A DNA stretch of 64,000 nucleotides from Echinometra lucunter (GCA_029962745.1 CM057161.1:8838882-8902881), one strand, 5' to 3'; counted from the stretch's first letter, positions 46,562 to 58,381 are shown. Notes: a model not told the origin generated them from the letters alone. Numbers and translations are program-made.

Positions 46562-46620
46562 TAATGGTACCTTTTTGTATAGCGCTCAGGTCCGTCATAA
46601 TGTCACGCTATTTTGTTTTA
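46506..46620 (-). repeat. SINE 3' end fragment with expanded (ATT)n tail
   Basis: (AAT)n at about 46506-46558 is followed by GTATAGCGCTCAGGTCCGTC, which matches the tail-proximal part of the minus-strand SINE at 42165-42424 (GTATAGCGCTCACATCCGTC). Only about 60 bp of body remains, so the insertion was truncated or decayed. Confidence 0.75.
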
Positions 46621-46669
46621 TATTTTGCATAAAAACCAGGATAGGGCTTCGGTTAGCGAATGACATTTA

Positions 46670-47534
46670 TCAAACCGATTCGTGACAGAGATGCCACATA
46701 GTGTGGTTTAGCCCTGTTACTTTTGATGCAGATCCCTAATCAACATATCAAATACAAAAGCAGAAAATTTAGCACATACTTCGCCTATTTTTCTTGCGTC
46801 AGCATTTGTCGTTTAATACTGAATCTTTAAAAAAGGAATACGTATTATAATCTTTGAACTGGCAACGAGACGGAATTACTTTTTTTTAAAATGTAAATTA
46901 GCAGATTTTTAACTTCTTAACATCTTTCTGTCACTTTGTATTCGTTTTACTTGAATTTTTATCAATAATAATAATAATAATATGCATTTATATAGCGCAG
47001 AAACTATATCTATATATTCTATTGCGCTGCAAGAGCTTCCTAGGTGCTATACATACTATCGGAATAGATAGGTTTTTAATTTTATCTTGAAATTATGTAA
47101 ATTTGATGAATTCCTAATGTTGAGGGGAAGTTTGTTCCATAGTCGTGGGGCTGACATCAGAAATGACCTATCTCCTAGTGTTGCTTTAGTCTTATGTGGG
47201 GGTACTTGTAGTGTGAGTGTATCTTGTGAGCTACGTAGATGATGATCATGAGATCGGGATTTCAATTTCAAGAGATCTGAGATGTAACTTGGGGCCTGAC
47301 CATTAAGACCTTTAAAAACTATCATTAGGATCTTAAATGTGATTCTTTGCCGGACAGGTAGCCAGTGTAATTCTCTCAATAATGGGGTGACAGGAGAGAA
47401 TTTGGGAAGACGACATATCAAACGTGCACATGTGTTTTGCATCAAGACAATATTGGAATGAAAGAAAGATAAGGTGTTGCCAATTTGAAAAAGAAAAAAC
47501 TGACCTAATAAAGATTCAAATAATTCCTGTCATG
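46670..47534. mobile_element. piggyBac-like MITE copy 2, split by a LINE stub
   Basis: The outer parts, 46670-46963 and 47456-47534, align with the intact element at 57966-58381. They share CATAGTGTGGTTTAGCC versus CATTATGTGGTTTGGCC, TTTTGATGCA, GGTGTTGCCAATTTGAA and the terminal TAATTCCTGTCATGAATGG. The termini have lost the exact TTAACCC. The intervening 490 bp is a later LINE insertion. Without the intact copy this element would be hard to recognise. Confidence 0.85.
46964..47455 (-). mobile_element. 5'-truncated LINE stub inserted in a MITE
   Basis: The minus strand encodes an open C-terminal part of CR1/L2-like ORF2 (47445-47056, 129 codons): QNTCARLICRLPKF, LRELHWLPVRQRITFKIL, FKGLNGQAPSYISDLL, SAPRLWNKLPLNI and a KIKLKTYLF end. 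A 3' UTR of about 90 bp follows, with GCGCTATATAAATGC and an (ATT)n tail at 46964-46981. The frame is intact over the retained part, so insertion is relatively recent or lightly decayed. It is the same broad family as the stub at 18722-19250. Confidence 0.9.
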
Positions 47535-48229
47535 AATGGCTAACATGGAGCAAAATTCAACCGAGCGTTTTCATTATCATTTTTTTAATTCATCTTTTTT
47601 ATTAAAACAATAGACGACATAATTATGTACAAAGAGGGTATACATTATCAAAACAACCCCCCAAAAGAACAAAACAAAAATGTGAGGTCACTGAAACAAA
47701 ACACATCTATCACAGAAGGTCACCCGAGCATCTAACATACAACACCCTATTATCTCCCCTTCACTTCTCGCTTGTTGTTGTTGTTGTTTTTAGGGTTTAG
47801 GGCGCTGTCATTCAAAATACGAATATTTAGGTTCTCTGTTCTTTCTTAAATATTTTCCGGTGTTCGAAATTACGTTAATCTTGTCTATCCATCCGTGAAA
47901 GGCGATGCCGAGGTAGGGGGATGGGGTGGGGTCGGTGTACTACAAATCGTCGTAACCCAACCCCTTTCAGTCCTAAAGAGGAAGTATAGTGTTAACCTCA
48001 TTGTGTACCGATTCGAGATCTACTACCCCCCGATGTGCCTCCTGGCCTAGTATGTATTTCGATCCAGAGGATAGAGTCACTCTCTTCATTGTTCCACTGC
48101 TCCTCAAAGAACCTTTTGGACGCTTTAGGGATGATGTTGGCTGTAACTAAGGCGTAACCGAGGATGCCCAATGATACATCCTCTAAGGAATTTGGGGTGG
48201 TCTTGCTCTGAATATGTTTTGAAGTGCGC
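47535..48229. other. No gene recognised
   Basis: The ORF at 47998-48231 minus is unrecognised. A (GTT)n patch lies at 47773-47790. Confidence 0.5.
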
Positions 48230-49175
48230 ATGGATTGCGGTGGGTGTCATATTAAGCTGTCCGTGCTTTGCAGGAACCTCTCACTCTGAAAATGTTGAAT
48301 TGTCACATGCTATGAATTTTTAAGATTAGACTGATACGCCCTCCTAGGATTTGGGGGGATTGGAGGCTCTATGTTGAAGATATGGATTGCGTATGCTGGC
48401 ACATTTTTTTTCTCAGAGTGTATACGATACTACAAGTTGGAGCCATGCCTTGCATTTGCTAATTTTCTCTCTGTTTTTTTTTTTCGTTTTGTTTTGTTTT
48501 GTTTTTATTGTCTGCAAATTGTCTAATTGTCTGCGTTGTGAATTTCGAACCACAAGTAAAAAGCGCTTCCATGATTTGGGGGAGATAATTTTATGTTCTA
48601 GCAACGCCCTAAATTATGTGTTAAGGTACGGGTTGCAGCGAATGGATGTCACAATTGGCAGTTCATACCTTGCGAGAGTTTCTATTTTTCATTGTATGGC
48701 ATTGCATTATTTGTATTTAATTACGGTAAAAGCCTGCCATCAGCTAGAAGCTGCTTTTCAGCAAGGCCGTGAACAAAATTCAGACATAACGATATATGAA
48801 ATACAAAATAAATATACAAAGGAAACACATAAAATGTTTTTGGAGTTACATGCACTGAATCAAAATATTAAAAACAAAATGTAGTATCCGTCGTAGTATC
48901 CGCCGTGAATTTTGAGGCCCTGTGAAACTGGCCGGCCAGGATTTTCGGGGGAATGCTTCATTAATAGGTTAAAGGCATCGATTGCGGTGGGTCTCATAAT
49001 TAGTCTTGCCAAAGCTTATTTTTGCATGAAATTTTAGCATTTTGAATTTATTGGCCAAAATCTCCCTTTTTTTGGGGGGGGATACTCTTGTGTGGATTAC
49101 ACTAAATTGTCTACCCTGTGAATTTTCGTTTCATAGTAAAACTGCCGTTAAGATTTTTGGGACATGCTACTATTG
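48230..49175 (+). repeat. Diverged repeated segments (about three)
   Basis: GGATTGCGGTGGGTGTCAT (48233), GGATTGCGTATGCTGG (48383) and CGATTGCGGTGGGTCTCAT (48978) each open a segment. Two of them later contain AATTGTCT followed by TGTGAATTTCG and ...TAGTAAAA/AAGTAAAA then GATTT(T)GGG. The 165-codon ORF at 48387-48884 runs across this region and a T-rich tract; it has no recognisable motif and is probably not a gene. Confidence 0.45.
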
Positions 49176-49262
49176 TACTCTAATCATAATAGTACTCAGT
49201 ATGCGCATTTTCTTCATTGTCACAGATGGAAGCTCATAATTTGTATCAGCGTTCCGTTTTAC

Positions 49263-49837
49263 TTAAAGGAGACCAAAACCCTTAAGTCAAGTAGTTTTAA
49301 ATCGAAGCAAAGACGGAATAAAACAGAACAGCGAAAATTTAACAAAATCGGACACGGAATAAGAAAGTTTGGCTATAGGAAACTTTCTATATAATATCAT
49401 TTTTTTTTTACAGCATCATAGCTATTGCATCATTTTGTGAACAACTCTTAATGTGCTATGTACACACAATACATTTTCATTTTGCTTGAGATTTGCACAT
49501 TTCCTTTAGCTTAACTCAAGATATTATAATGCAGGAATGTTTTCTCCACAACTATTATCTGGGATAAGAACAATTGAATCATGTGTTCTTCAAGAAAAGA
49601 AAAAAAAGAAGAAGAAGAAGAAAATTCAGTGTACAAAACATATTGAGAGTTGTCCACAAATTATATCACCAATAGCTATGGTAGTGTCGAAACCAGAAAA
49701 TTTCATAATAGGTATAACTTTCTTATTCCGTGTCCAATTTCGTGCAAACTTTCTCTAATCTGTTTTATTCTATCTTCACTTTGAATAATAATAATAATAA
49801 TAAAACCTACTTGACTTGAGGGTGTTGTTTCCTTTAA
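49263..49837. mobile_element. Fold-back MITE with TTAAAGGARAC termini (575 bp)
   Basis: Left end TTAAAGGAGACCAAAACCCT and right end (read inward TTAAAGGAAACAACACCCTC) are inverted copies, followed in both arms by CAAGTCAAGTAG. Pairing resumes with GGAATAAAACAG/CTGTTTTATTC and GACACGGAATAAGAAAGTTT against its inverse near 49725. TTAA stands at both ends. GAGAGTTGTCCACAAA at 49645 links it to the element at 4604-5189. An (ATA)n run in the right arm interrupts homology. Confidence 0.9.
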
Positions 49838-50814
49838 CATTGACTGTGCTATGAAGTTAAAATCTCTAGTAGCTTATAGGCAAACGAAGAAGCACACGTG
49901 TGCTTGCAATTATCATTTTCTATTTTAAAAAAATGGGACACGTTTTGAATTATGAAACTTTTTTTAAAGAGGTAGTAGCATTAGATATCCATGATTAATG
50001 AATCCTGCATTATTCTAAGTGGTTATTACGAACACTATATCCTTGCTACCAAAGGACTTACGTCACGTCACGCACACATAGTCATGTGACTCTTACCGGG
50101 GCACATGATCCAGAAAATAGATCCAAGGCTACTTGTACAGTTCCCTATTTTGCACATTGCAATGACAAAATGGCTTTTTTATCCAACAGTTTAATTCTGT
50201 CAGTCCATGCGTCGAAAGCTTCCAATTAAAATAAAAAGCGATTGTTAGCAACATCATTTATCCTCTTTTGTGAGCTCAAGCACAAATACAAAAATCCAAT
50301 ATGCATGAGTTAGTCCGTAAAGGAAAGCCAACGACGTAAGTAATAGGCCCTGGAATTATTGCCATGAATAATTCAAACTCCCTAACGAGATGCGGTACTT
50401 ACTCTTCGAAGTGAATAATTTCTATTTCTCGCTTTATCTTGCCTTGTATACTGCAAGGGAGATATGCCTATCCATTTAGTGCGCTACGTTTGTTCAAGGG
50501 CGGCGCTAGAACATTTTAAGGAAAGGCTTGAATTCTGGGAGTAGATGAAGAGAAGTATGTGAGCTTTCTCAGTCGTTTCATGTTACCTTGGAAGATTACT
50601 ATAGGAGAAAGGTCCCATGAAAAGGATCAGTCCTCAAACACTCTCATTATGCACAATTATGATGGGAAACAGCTTGAGAATTCGGCCCGAACATTTGCGT
50701 TAAGTCCCATATTACCTCGTTCTGGGTTTACTGCCCTTTCTTTTCAATAACAGCGAGTTGACTGTGATGATTTGAAAACCATACAGAATGTGCAACAATT
50801 TTCATTCACCAAGT
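49838..50814. other. No gene recognised
   Basis: The ORF at 50559-50750 is short and has no recognisable features. Confidence 0.5.
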
Positions 50815-51097
50815 CAAGGGCGGATCCAGAGGGGAGGGGAGGGGGGGGGGGGGAATCGAGTTGGCCTCGGCTCCCCTTTTGAAATCCAGCCCCCCCCCCC
50901 CCCCCGTGAAACCCTGCGACCCTCTTTTCAACCAAGTGTCCCCCCTTTTTTTCAACCTGTTAGCAAATTTCGGGTAAAAATGCCGAGGACCCCTATACCC
51001 CCCCTTTTTTTTTGCTTGTCAGCGAAATTTCGTGTAAAACAGACACCTGAAAAAGCCGACCGCCCCCCTTTAAAAAAAAATGCTGGATCCAGCCCTG
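50815..51097 (+). mobile_element. GGCGGATCCAG-ended element, copy 1 (hAT-like non-autonomous)
   Basis: Left end CAAGGGCGGATCCAG; right end CTGGATCCAGCCCTG, its near-inverse. Interior: G and C homopolymers, TTTTGAAATCCAGCC, TTTCGGGTAAAA, and ACACCTGAAAAAGCCGACCG. The CAGGG-type inverted ends are like those of hAT elements, but no clean 8-bp duplication flanks it, so the superfamily is inferred. It shares its layout with 55933-56130 and 61254-61592. Confidence 0.85.
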
Positions 51098-51596
51098 TAC
51101 GCAATCACATGCTCTGGTCATTACTTAATCATTGCTTTGAAACAGTGACAGTCACTCTGTAATCGAACGAACAGAACTCGAAAGAAGTGGGAAAGGGGGC
51201 CGACGAAGAACGAAATAGCTCAACGAAGAAATGATTAAGTCCTTCCTTCCTGAAACCGACGACTTAGGTCTCTTCGAAGTTCTGACAACTTTTGAAAATA
51301 TCCTCGGATTGGTTTAAAAGATAACAAAAACATTCTTACAGAATCAAATGAAAGTTACTGTAAGAAGGTCGTTGGTGGCAGGCTGCATGACCCATGACTT
51401 TCACCCCGCTTTCTGCTTTCTATAGGTGAGCAAGACATATTTCTGATTTGTTTGTAGCTATTTTCATGAAATTACATATATTTTGTTATTATCGTTGTAT
51501 CAGAGAGACAGCAGAAGTATAAGGAATGATGATATGTTAAGAGAATTGAATATTTGTTACTAGAAAGTGTAATTTAAGGCGGTGAAGACATGTTAT
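51098..51596. other. No gene recognised
   Basis: The last 30 bp (AATTTAAGGCGGTGAAG) are purine-rich and could be the polypurine tract of the LTR element that follows, or chance. Confidence 0.4.
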
Positions 51597-52143
51597 GTAA
51601 TGTCAAGAGGGTGTGGCTAACGTTGTACGTATGACACGTATGAGTGCGTATAGGCCCGCGTAAATATGGTAAACGAATGCACATGGGTTACGGCCCGTTG
51701 GGCATGTTGGGCTTTGTCGTATGAACTGTATATTAGGGGTTTCGGTTAGAGCTGATATATTAGAACAGCTCTCAATGAATCTTCCTCACAATTAATTTGG
51801 TGTGCAAAACACACTTATATCAAATGACGTTTTATTTATTTTTAAAAAAAGTTGATTTCATCTGGTTGGGATTTACCATGACACGGTTATCATACACCTA
51901 AAGTATTTGCAAAGTTATTTCATTGAGATTTTTCTGTTTTTATTTATATTTGTTATATGAAAGACATTTCTCTGTTAATTTTTGTAATTGATAACTGTCT
52001 GTAACTGATACTCCTTTCTATAGCGGAGAGTCCAAATAAGACAATAAAGGATTCATGTTGCTACCGTCCCTCTGTCTGCGTCTCAATGATATCTGCCCCA
52101 CCCACCCCTGATAAGTCCTTTCTACTCGGCCCCTTACATTACA
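51597..52143 (+). mobile_element. Candidate solo LTR (547 bp)
   Basis: It starts TGTAATG and ends CATTACA, a perfect inverted 7-bp terminus of TG...CA type; with gaps the match extends (TGTAATGTCAAGAGGG versus inverse TGTAATGTAAGGG). An AATAAA lies at about 52042-52047, about 100 bp before the 3' end, as expected for a polyadenylation site in an LTR. Purine-rich sequence precedes the 5' end. No second LTR or gag-pol sequence is present and no exact target-site duplication is seen, so it would be an old solo LTR. Confidence 0.5.
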
Positions 52144-52927
52144 ATGGATGTTCTAACCCCCCTATACGTGACACATGTAAACATCCAAAATAAAAAATCG
52201 AATAGAAATGTGCTTAGAGTTGTCAAATAATGAGGAGGAAAAATGAAAACTATTAAACCGAGCATACATAAAAATAAACAAACAATAAGGAAATCAATAT
52301 ATTCGGCTGAGCTATGTATATGCCACGTTTTCTCCATTTATGTCTTCATGTGTAAATTGAAATAATTACTAGCCAGATTACTGGAATTTATGTGAAATTT
52401 GCTGCAAATATACCAGCCATAATATATATTTGATAGGTAATTCAGATTCCCTGTAGGACAATTTTTTCGCATAATGCGATTCTATTTACCTTTTTAAGCA
52501 TATCGGGTTTAAACTTTTTGCAACTTGCTTGCACGTTCAGGAGATCGATTGGACTGCACTGAAGGTTAACTCTTTATGAGCCAAGCGAAAGATTTCCCTG
52601 TGCTACACGTATATCTCATGAGAGAGATTTACCATAAGCATTTGGATGATTAAAATCTTACAGAACAAAATGAATCTATACAGGGTGCCTGAAATGTCAC
52701 GCATCTGATCAAGCTAGGGAATTTGTAATTTCACATCTCTTTTGTTTTGAACCGAGTAATACGCTCTCGTGGAGATACAGAACGATTTTGAATGTGTAAC
52801 TATACAATTCCATTTAGTAACCGTTAAACACGATACGAAATTATATAATTGGTTTCACAATCTTTCGAATTGATATTAAAAATGCGTGTAGCAAGGAATG
52901 TCTATTGATTCAAATAAACACAACAAA
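52144..52927. other. No gene recognised
   Basis: AT-rich DNA without element termini that I can support. Confidence 0.5.
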
Positions 52928-54224
52928 AAAGTACCCCCCTAAAAATGCTGTAACTTTTTAATGAAGAGGTTTTGAGCAAAATGACAGGACAGGAATGTTC
53001 TTTCTTTAATTGACCAACTTCTCCGTGAAAATGAGATTGATCCGTCAAGTCAAGCATGAGTGAGCATACACGAAAGGCAAAAATGTCACTTTTTCAAGTT
53101 CACAAGCATCATGTCATGACTTTGAATCAAGGATATTGGAACAAATTTCAAGTTTTCAGCGTTTGAAGACAAGCAGCATAAATTTCATGCACTTTCCAAA
53201 ATACCAAATAATTGAGCGCCAAATTTCTCGCTTGAGTGAGCACAAGGCGAAAATTGCAAAAATGGAGTTTTGACATCTTTCCCATGGTAAATTTTTATCT
53301 AATGGAAAGGAATTCATGTTTTGGAATGGTGTTTGCAACTTTTACATTTGATACCTATTTATTCATGGTTGAGTGAATACATAATTAAAACAAAATATCA
53401 ATATCTTGAAATTATGAAGTATGTATTGTTTTATTTTGAGGCACTAAAAATCATACGAATGACATTTTTAGCATGCTTATATGACCGGTGTACATGTATC
53501 AATGATCCCATGGCATTTCAGTGAAAATTAACGCTTCAATGAGCACGTGGGAATGGAAACGCCCTTTTTTCGATTATGGGCCAAAATTTAATTGCTTTAT
53601 TTGGTCAACCATCACAAGTCTTCTTGAGGAGTTCATCTGATTAGATTTTCATCGAAATCCCGATCTCTTACGCTTCAGTAAGCAAAAGAGACGAGAAAAT
53701 TATGCAAATGGGAAGGAAGTTTGGGGCTTTGTCCCTGCTCCGTGCCGTATCGGATGCTTAAATTGGCATAAGATCCTGTTAGTTAGTGACCTCCTGAAGG
53801 TATGTGCCAAATTTCATAAAAAAAAAAAATTCACAGTAGAATGAAAATGATTATCAATAAAATATGCTAAATTTCACTCTTTTATTTTCTCCCCCACTGG
53901 CAATAAGTACAGTCAGGAAGCAGAATTTTAACAAAAGTGAAATTTATGTTGCATGTCTTCAAACGCCTAAAACTTGAAATTTGTTCCAATATCCTTGATT
54001 CAAAGTCATAACATGATGCGTGTGAACTTGAAAAAAGTGACATTTTGCCTTTAGTGTATGCTCACTCATGCATGCCTTGACGGACCAATCTCATTTTCAC
54101 GGAGAAGTTGGTCAATTAGTGAAGGACCATTCCTGCCAAGTCATTTTACTCAAAACCTCTTCATTAAAAAGTTACAGTACTTTATTTATTTATTTTTTTT
54201 TTTTTTGGGGGGGGGTTACTTTTA
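52928..54224. mobile_element. Large fold-back element (about 1.3 kb, arms about 250 bp)
   Basis: The left arm (52929-53172) and right arm (about 53955-54224) are inverted copies. For example, CTTCTCCGTGAAAATGAGAT pairs with ATCTCATTTTCACGGAGAAG, and AAGGATATTGGAACAAATTT with its inverse near 53985. The outer ends are AAAAGTACCCCCC and its inverse, with a longer C/G and A/T run on the right. The 780-bp middle contains several degenerate repeats of TGAGTGAGCAC...GGCAAAAATG (about 53053, 53232, 53547, 53675). No transposase frame. Confidence 0.9.
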
Positions 54225-54746
54225 AGTAAGTAAATCTTCTCACTGTTTCACACCAATAACTTCCTCTTAATTTATACATTACTTTTTCAAAATCATAAGT
54301 ATTACTTATGAAATGATCAATACAAATGACGTTTCGTCCCCCTTAGCCCAAATAAGGTACTAATGGATGCCGGTGGGTTTATGTGTGGATGAGCAATAAC
54401 CATTGCAGTGTCGGGCTTGGAGGATGCAACTTCCCAAATTTTCATCATCGGAATTTCTCCCTCCTAATTCAGTTTAAACCATGGTGCTTTGCTGACTGAT
54501 GTATAATGTCCTCGGAAATCAGCTTTCAAAGCTTGCCGCATCTAGGCTAATTTCCTTGATGAAAAAGGTACTTTCGACGGTGGCCGTGGAAAGTGTGAAA
54601 ATAAATCGAATATTTAGGAGAACCTCTTTTACGGCTGCCGTATATACCGGGTCTGTCGCATTTACTAAACTGCTTGGACAAATGTGCGCTACCATACATC
54701 CTTCGATAAAAAAGGACACGAGTGGACATCCTGATTTTAGAATAGT
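54225..54746. other. No gene recognised
   Basis: An 83-codon ORF (54499-54750) overlaps two minus-strand ORFs; no motif identifies any of them. Confidence 0.4.
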
Positions 54747-55084
54747 TTAAAGACATTTAGTCGTGGGCTTTCATGGGGAGTGGATCATAATTTGCTGACG
54801 CCAGACTTTGTGAAAAGCACTGGAAATACCTGTAATAGAGCTACATTTCTGGAGCACATCGAAACAAGCTGTCCCACCATAAACATCCGTCGGCCTGCTT
54901 CGGGCATTCTCGGGCCAGGGAAAGTGAGATAATGACTTTGCCATATGGGGCAAAGGATGGAATATACAGAACATTACATAAGGTCTGTTGGTCATAAAAC
55001 TAATAGTGATGGACAACACCTGTTAATGGGTAAGCACCTTTGGTGTCAAATTCCCCATGAAAGCCCACGACTGAGTGTCTTTAA
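54747..55084. mobile_element. MITE with TTAAAGACAYTYAGTCGTGG termini (338 bp)
   Basis: Left end TTAAAGACATTTAGTCGTGG and the inverse of the right end (TTAAAGACACTCAGTCGTGG) differ at two of 20 positions, and both continue GCTTTCATGGGGA. TTAA at each end can be read as target duplication or as part of the terminus. No coding capacity. Confidence 0.93.
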
Positions 55085-55671
55085 CACTATTTAATGTGCT
55101 AAGAAGAAAATAGTTTCGATGATGAATTTATGCTCCTTTAATTTGCTTCGTAATAATTATTCGTTTTAACCCACTGGTGACTAAAATTGAGTGGCGCCCT
55201 GTATTAAGCCTATGGGAATTGGAGTTCAGTTGTCAATTATATCGTGGTGATGTGATGTGATGCGATGATTTTTCGACCCGTTGCAATAAAAATGTAGAAT
55301 GTAACTTTTTTTCTGTTGATAAAGTAAGCACAGCCATTTTATTTTGATTTTCATCAAGCTTTCTTCATTATCATATGTAGAAGAACAGAAGGTTGAAATA
55401 GTGGGTGTGGGGGGGGGGGGGGGCAGAGAAGAAGAGATACAACCTCACCTTGAAAGACTTTAAAGACCCGGTATGATAACTCGCACATTCAAACAAAGTA
55501 AACGAACACAAAAAGGGGGAAAAGTATAACTTTGAAAAAAAAAAAAAAATTCTTTCTCTCAAGCCCTCCCCTCAAATTGGTAACGTGCATTGTAATACAT
55601 TATTAAGCTGCTCAATCTCTTCTTGTATCTTTGAAAGTCTGTGTATGCACATGTAAGCAGGAGAGAGGCAA

Positions 55672-55724
<53 letters not shown>

Positions 55725-55932
55725 GTGGTTGGGAATAAATGAGATATAAAGAGAATGAGAGCAATTATGTTTAGAACTCAATGATATCCATTGCAAACGA
55801 ACACTGCGCAAACATAAAGCAGCGAAGTGATACACATACATCAAACAAAACACCCAAAACAAAGAGAAAAAAAAAAAAGAAAAAAAGAAAGAAAAAGAAG
55901 TCGGAGAAAAAAGAGAGTAGAATCATCCCGGC
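55085..55932. other. No gene; G run and (GA)n microsatellite
   Basis: A G run at 55409-55424, (GA)n at about 55671-55720, and an AAAG-rich tract at 55863-55918. ORFs here are low-complexity translations. Confidence 0.7.
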
Positions 55933-56130
55933 CAGGGGCGGATCCAGCCCCCCACCCCTCCTCCTTTTTGAAACCTAGTGGGGGCCGAATCGGCTGCGCC
56001 CCCTCCTTTTGAAACCGAGGACCCTTTTTTTCCAATTTGCTTTTCAACAAAATTTTCGGCTAAAACAGACACCTGAAAAAGCCAACCGCCCCCCTTTTTA
56101 AAAAAAAAAAAAACGTTGGATCTCGCCCTG
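55933..56130 (+). mobile_element. GGCGGATCCAG-ended element, copy 2 (198 bp)
   Basis: Left end CAGGGGCGGATCCAG; right end TTGGATCTCGCCCTG (near-inverse). Shared interior words: TTTGAAACC, AAAATTTTCGGCTAAAA, CAGACACCTGAAAAAGCCAA. It is the shortest copy and has the best-preserved left terminus. Confidence 0.9.
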
Positions 56131-57221
56131 TCGGCTTTGTATAATTTACAGTAAATTTGCATTTCAGAACCTCGTGCGGAAGAATTGGTCCTGGCGGGAG
56201 ACGAATGCAAACTCAATTTTTATTCCTGAGGTGAAGGTAAAAATGTGATGAACAACGACTGCGAGGTGTTTGTCGGGCGAATCCATCTCGATCATGGCCT
56301 CAAAAAAGTTGAAGGTGAAGATGGATACATGTACGATTGGGAAAGATGAGGAGTTGGGGAAACAACTAAAAATTTGCCGAAGGATTTTTAAGGATATCAT
56401 GGCACATTGGAAAAGGAGAGTGAAATAAAAAAAAAAAATAGACGAGGCCAAAGAACATTGAGGTTAAATCTAATTACATAATCACATACTTACTTTTTGC
56501 TTGATTTATATCAGTGATGCTTTCTTCCTTCAAATGTCATAAACAGGTAGCATGATCATTTCCCGGCTGAGACATTGGCATCAAATAAATTGAAATAAGT
56601 AAATCATGATCCCTCGAGAAACATGACCTCTATAAAAGGAATTATCTTAAAAGAGCCTATAGGCCTGCTTTTTGCACGCGGGAATGAAAGAGGATACTCT
56701 GGTTTAAAAGCATTTTTATTTTATCTCCTGTAGATATTTTGATAATGAATTTCAATTATTCTCTTCATTCAATCACATGAAATTGTTATGTTATGACAAA
56801 ATTGCACATTCTTACTTTGATATTCTTTGTTTTTTTATATTAAACATTGACATTTTACACACGAAAATTTAGTCTCATAGGAAGCTTTGATAGAGTTTTC
56901 ATAACCATGATAACGCACAAACATTATTTCAGTGATGCATGAAAAAAAAAATCAATTTATCCGAAACAAAGTTACGTAAAAATATTTCATGTTCAATCAT
57001 ATATTGTAAATTAGGAATGAGGAAAAAATATGAATAATCTCCAGACTTAACGAATGCAATTTAACTCATTCTCCAAGACTTAAACGAGTAAAAAGCGCAT
57101 GGACAGATTAAAAAAAAAGTGTTATCATTGAACATGTCGAATATGAATTAAAGGCTATTGATTCAATGGTTCAATGGTTCAGTGGTTTATTTTTCATTTC
57201 CAACAAATTATAACAAATTCT
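56131..57221. other. No gene recognised
   Basis: AT-rich DNA. The minus ORF at 56164-56451 is unrecognised. Confidence 0.5.
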
Positions 57222-57358
57222 GGGGGCGTTTCATCAACATTTGTTGTCTGACAAGTTGTCAGATCTGAGATCTTTCCTTGATTTTGATTGGCAACTGTCG
57301 GATAAAACAGACTTTGTCGGATAAAACATCCAACAAGTCCTTTCATGAAACGCTCCCC
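57222..57358. mobile_element. Short MITE with GGGGGCGTTTCAT termini (137 bp)
   Basis: Left end GGGGGCGTTTCATCAACATT and inverted right end ATGAAACGCTCCCC bracket an interior with repeated TTGTCGGATAAAAC words and an ACAAGTTGTCAGATC stem. The terminal GTTTCAT resembles the family at 14367 and 28575, but the interior is different. Confidence 0.85.
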
Positions 57359-57965
57359 TGAAAGAATCAAACATACATAAATTTACATAAATTATTGTAC
57401 AGTAACATAATACATTTACATAATTTGAATTATGAAATAAAGTAAATCTACAAAAGAATAAACCGTATAGGCTGATATTTAAAGTAGGCGTATATGAAAA
57501 TGGAGGGATCCACTAAAAAGCAATGCTTGTAGAGTGTGAATCCCTTAAGTGATTGTAAACATAGCTTGTGAAGGAAATATACAAAGTATATTCACCAGAC
57601 ATCAGTTCAAATTATTATGAATAAACTATTCTTTAAAAAAGATAGAGAAGACATATACATGTATAAAACAATAAATGCAAAGGTTTATATTTTATTTCAT
57701 TTCATGCTTTGTAACATTAATTGATGACATTTAATGTAAACTCATATTTTATTAACTTCTTACGACTCGTATATGCCACTTGCAAAAGTTAAAAAAAAAT
57801 ACATATAAGGATAACAAAAAACAAGAACACACAGAGTCTGATATAAGACTAACGAAATAAACAAAAAGGTGAAAAACAAGAACAAAGCTAGCTGCATAAA
57901 ATGTGAACACTGAACAAGAGGAGAAGAGGGAGAGAATAGCTTGACGCAGTTTTTTTTTAGGACGA
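57359..57965. other. No gene recognised
   Basis: AT-rich DNA. Overlapping Phe/Leu/Cys-rich minus-strand ORFs at 57752-57993 occupy two frames and come from an A-rich tract. Confidence 0.55.
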
Positions 57966-58381
57966 TTAACCCATTCGTGACATAGGTCCACATTATGTGG
58001 TTTGGCCTAATATCTTTTGATGCAAAGCCCTAAAAATCATACCAAATACATGAGCAGAAAGAGCCAAAAAAATTAAACAAACTGTGCCCATTTTGGTTGC
58101 GTCAATATTCGTTGATTGATGCTGAAATGTTTTTTAAGGGAAAATAAGCATTAAAATCCTTAACTTGGCAATGTGATAGAAAGTTTAAAATCACCGTTTT
58201 CCCCTGCAAATTGGCAACTTTTTGACTTCTCATCGTAATTTCTGTCAATTTATATTCATTTCAGATACATGACGTTTTATAAGAAAAATGTAGCAATAAA
58301 AGAAAAAGTTGGTGTTGCCAATTTGAAGAATAAAAGCTGATCAAATTAGGCTTTAAATAATTCCTGTCACGAATGGGTTAA
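57966..58381. mobile_element. piggyBac-like MITE, intact copy
   Basis: Perfect 17-bp inverted ends TTAACCCATTCGTGACA at 57966-57982 and its inverse at 58365-58381. TTAA target sites followed by CCC-starting termini are the signature of piggyBac elements. The 408-bp interior has no transposase frame. The second copy, at 46670-47534, is disrupted by a LINE. Confidence 0.88.

Noticed and set aside
48387..48884. 165-codon ORF
   Set aside because: Crosses a T-rich tract and a diverged repeat; no motif, start context or splice evidence.
54499..54756. 83-codon plus-strand ORF with two minus-strand counterparts
   Set aside because: Three overlapping frames open by chance; none resembles a known family and the ORFs abut or run into the MITE at 54747.
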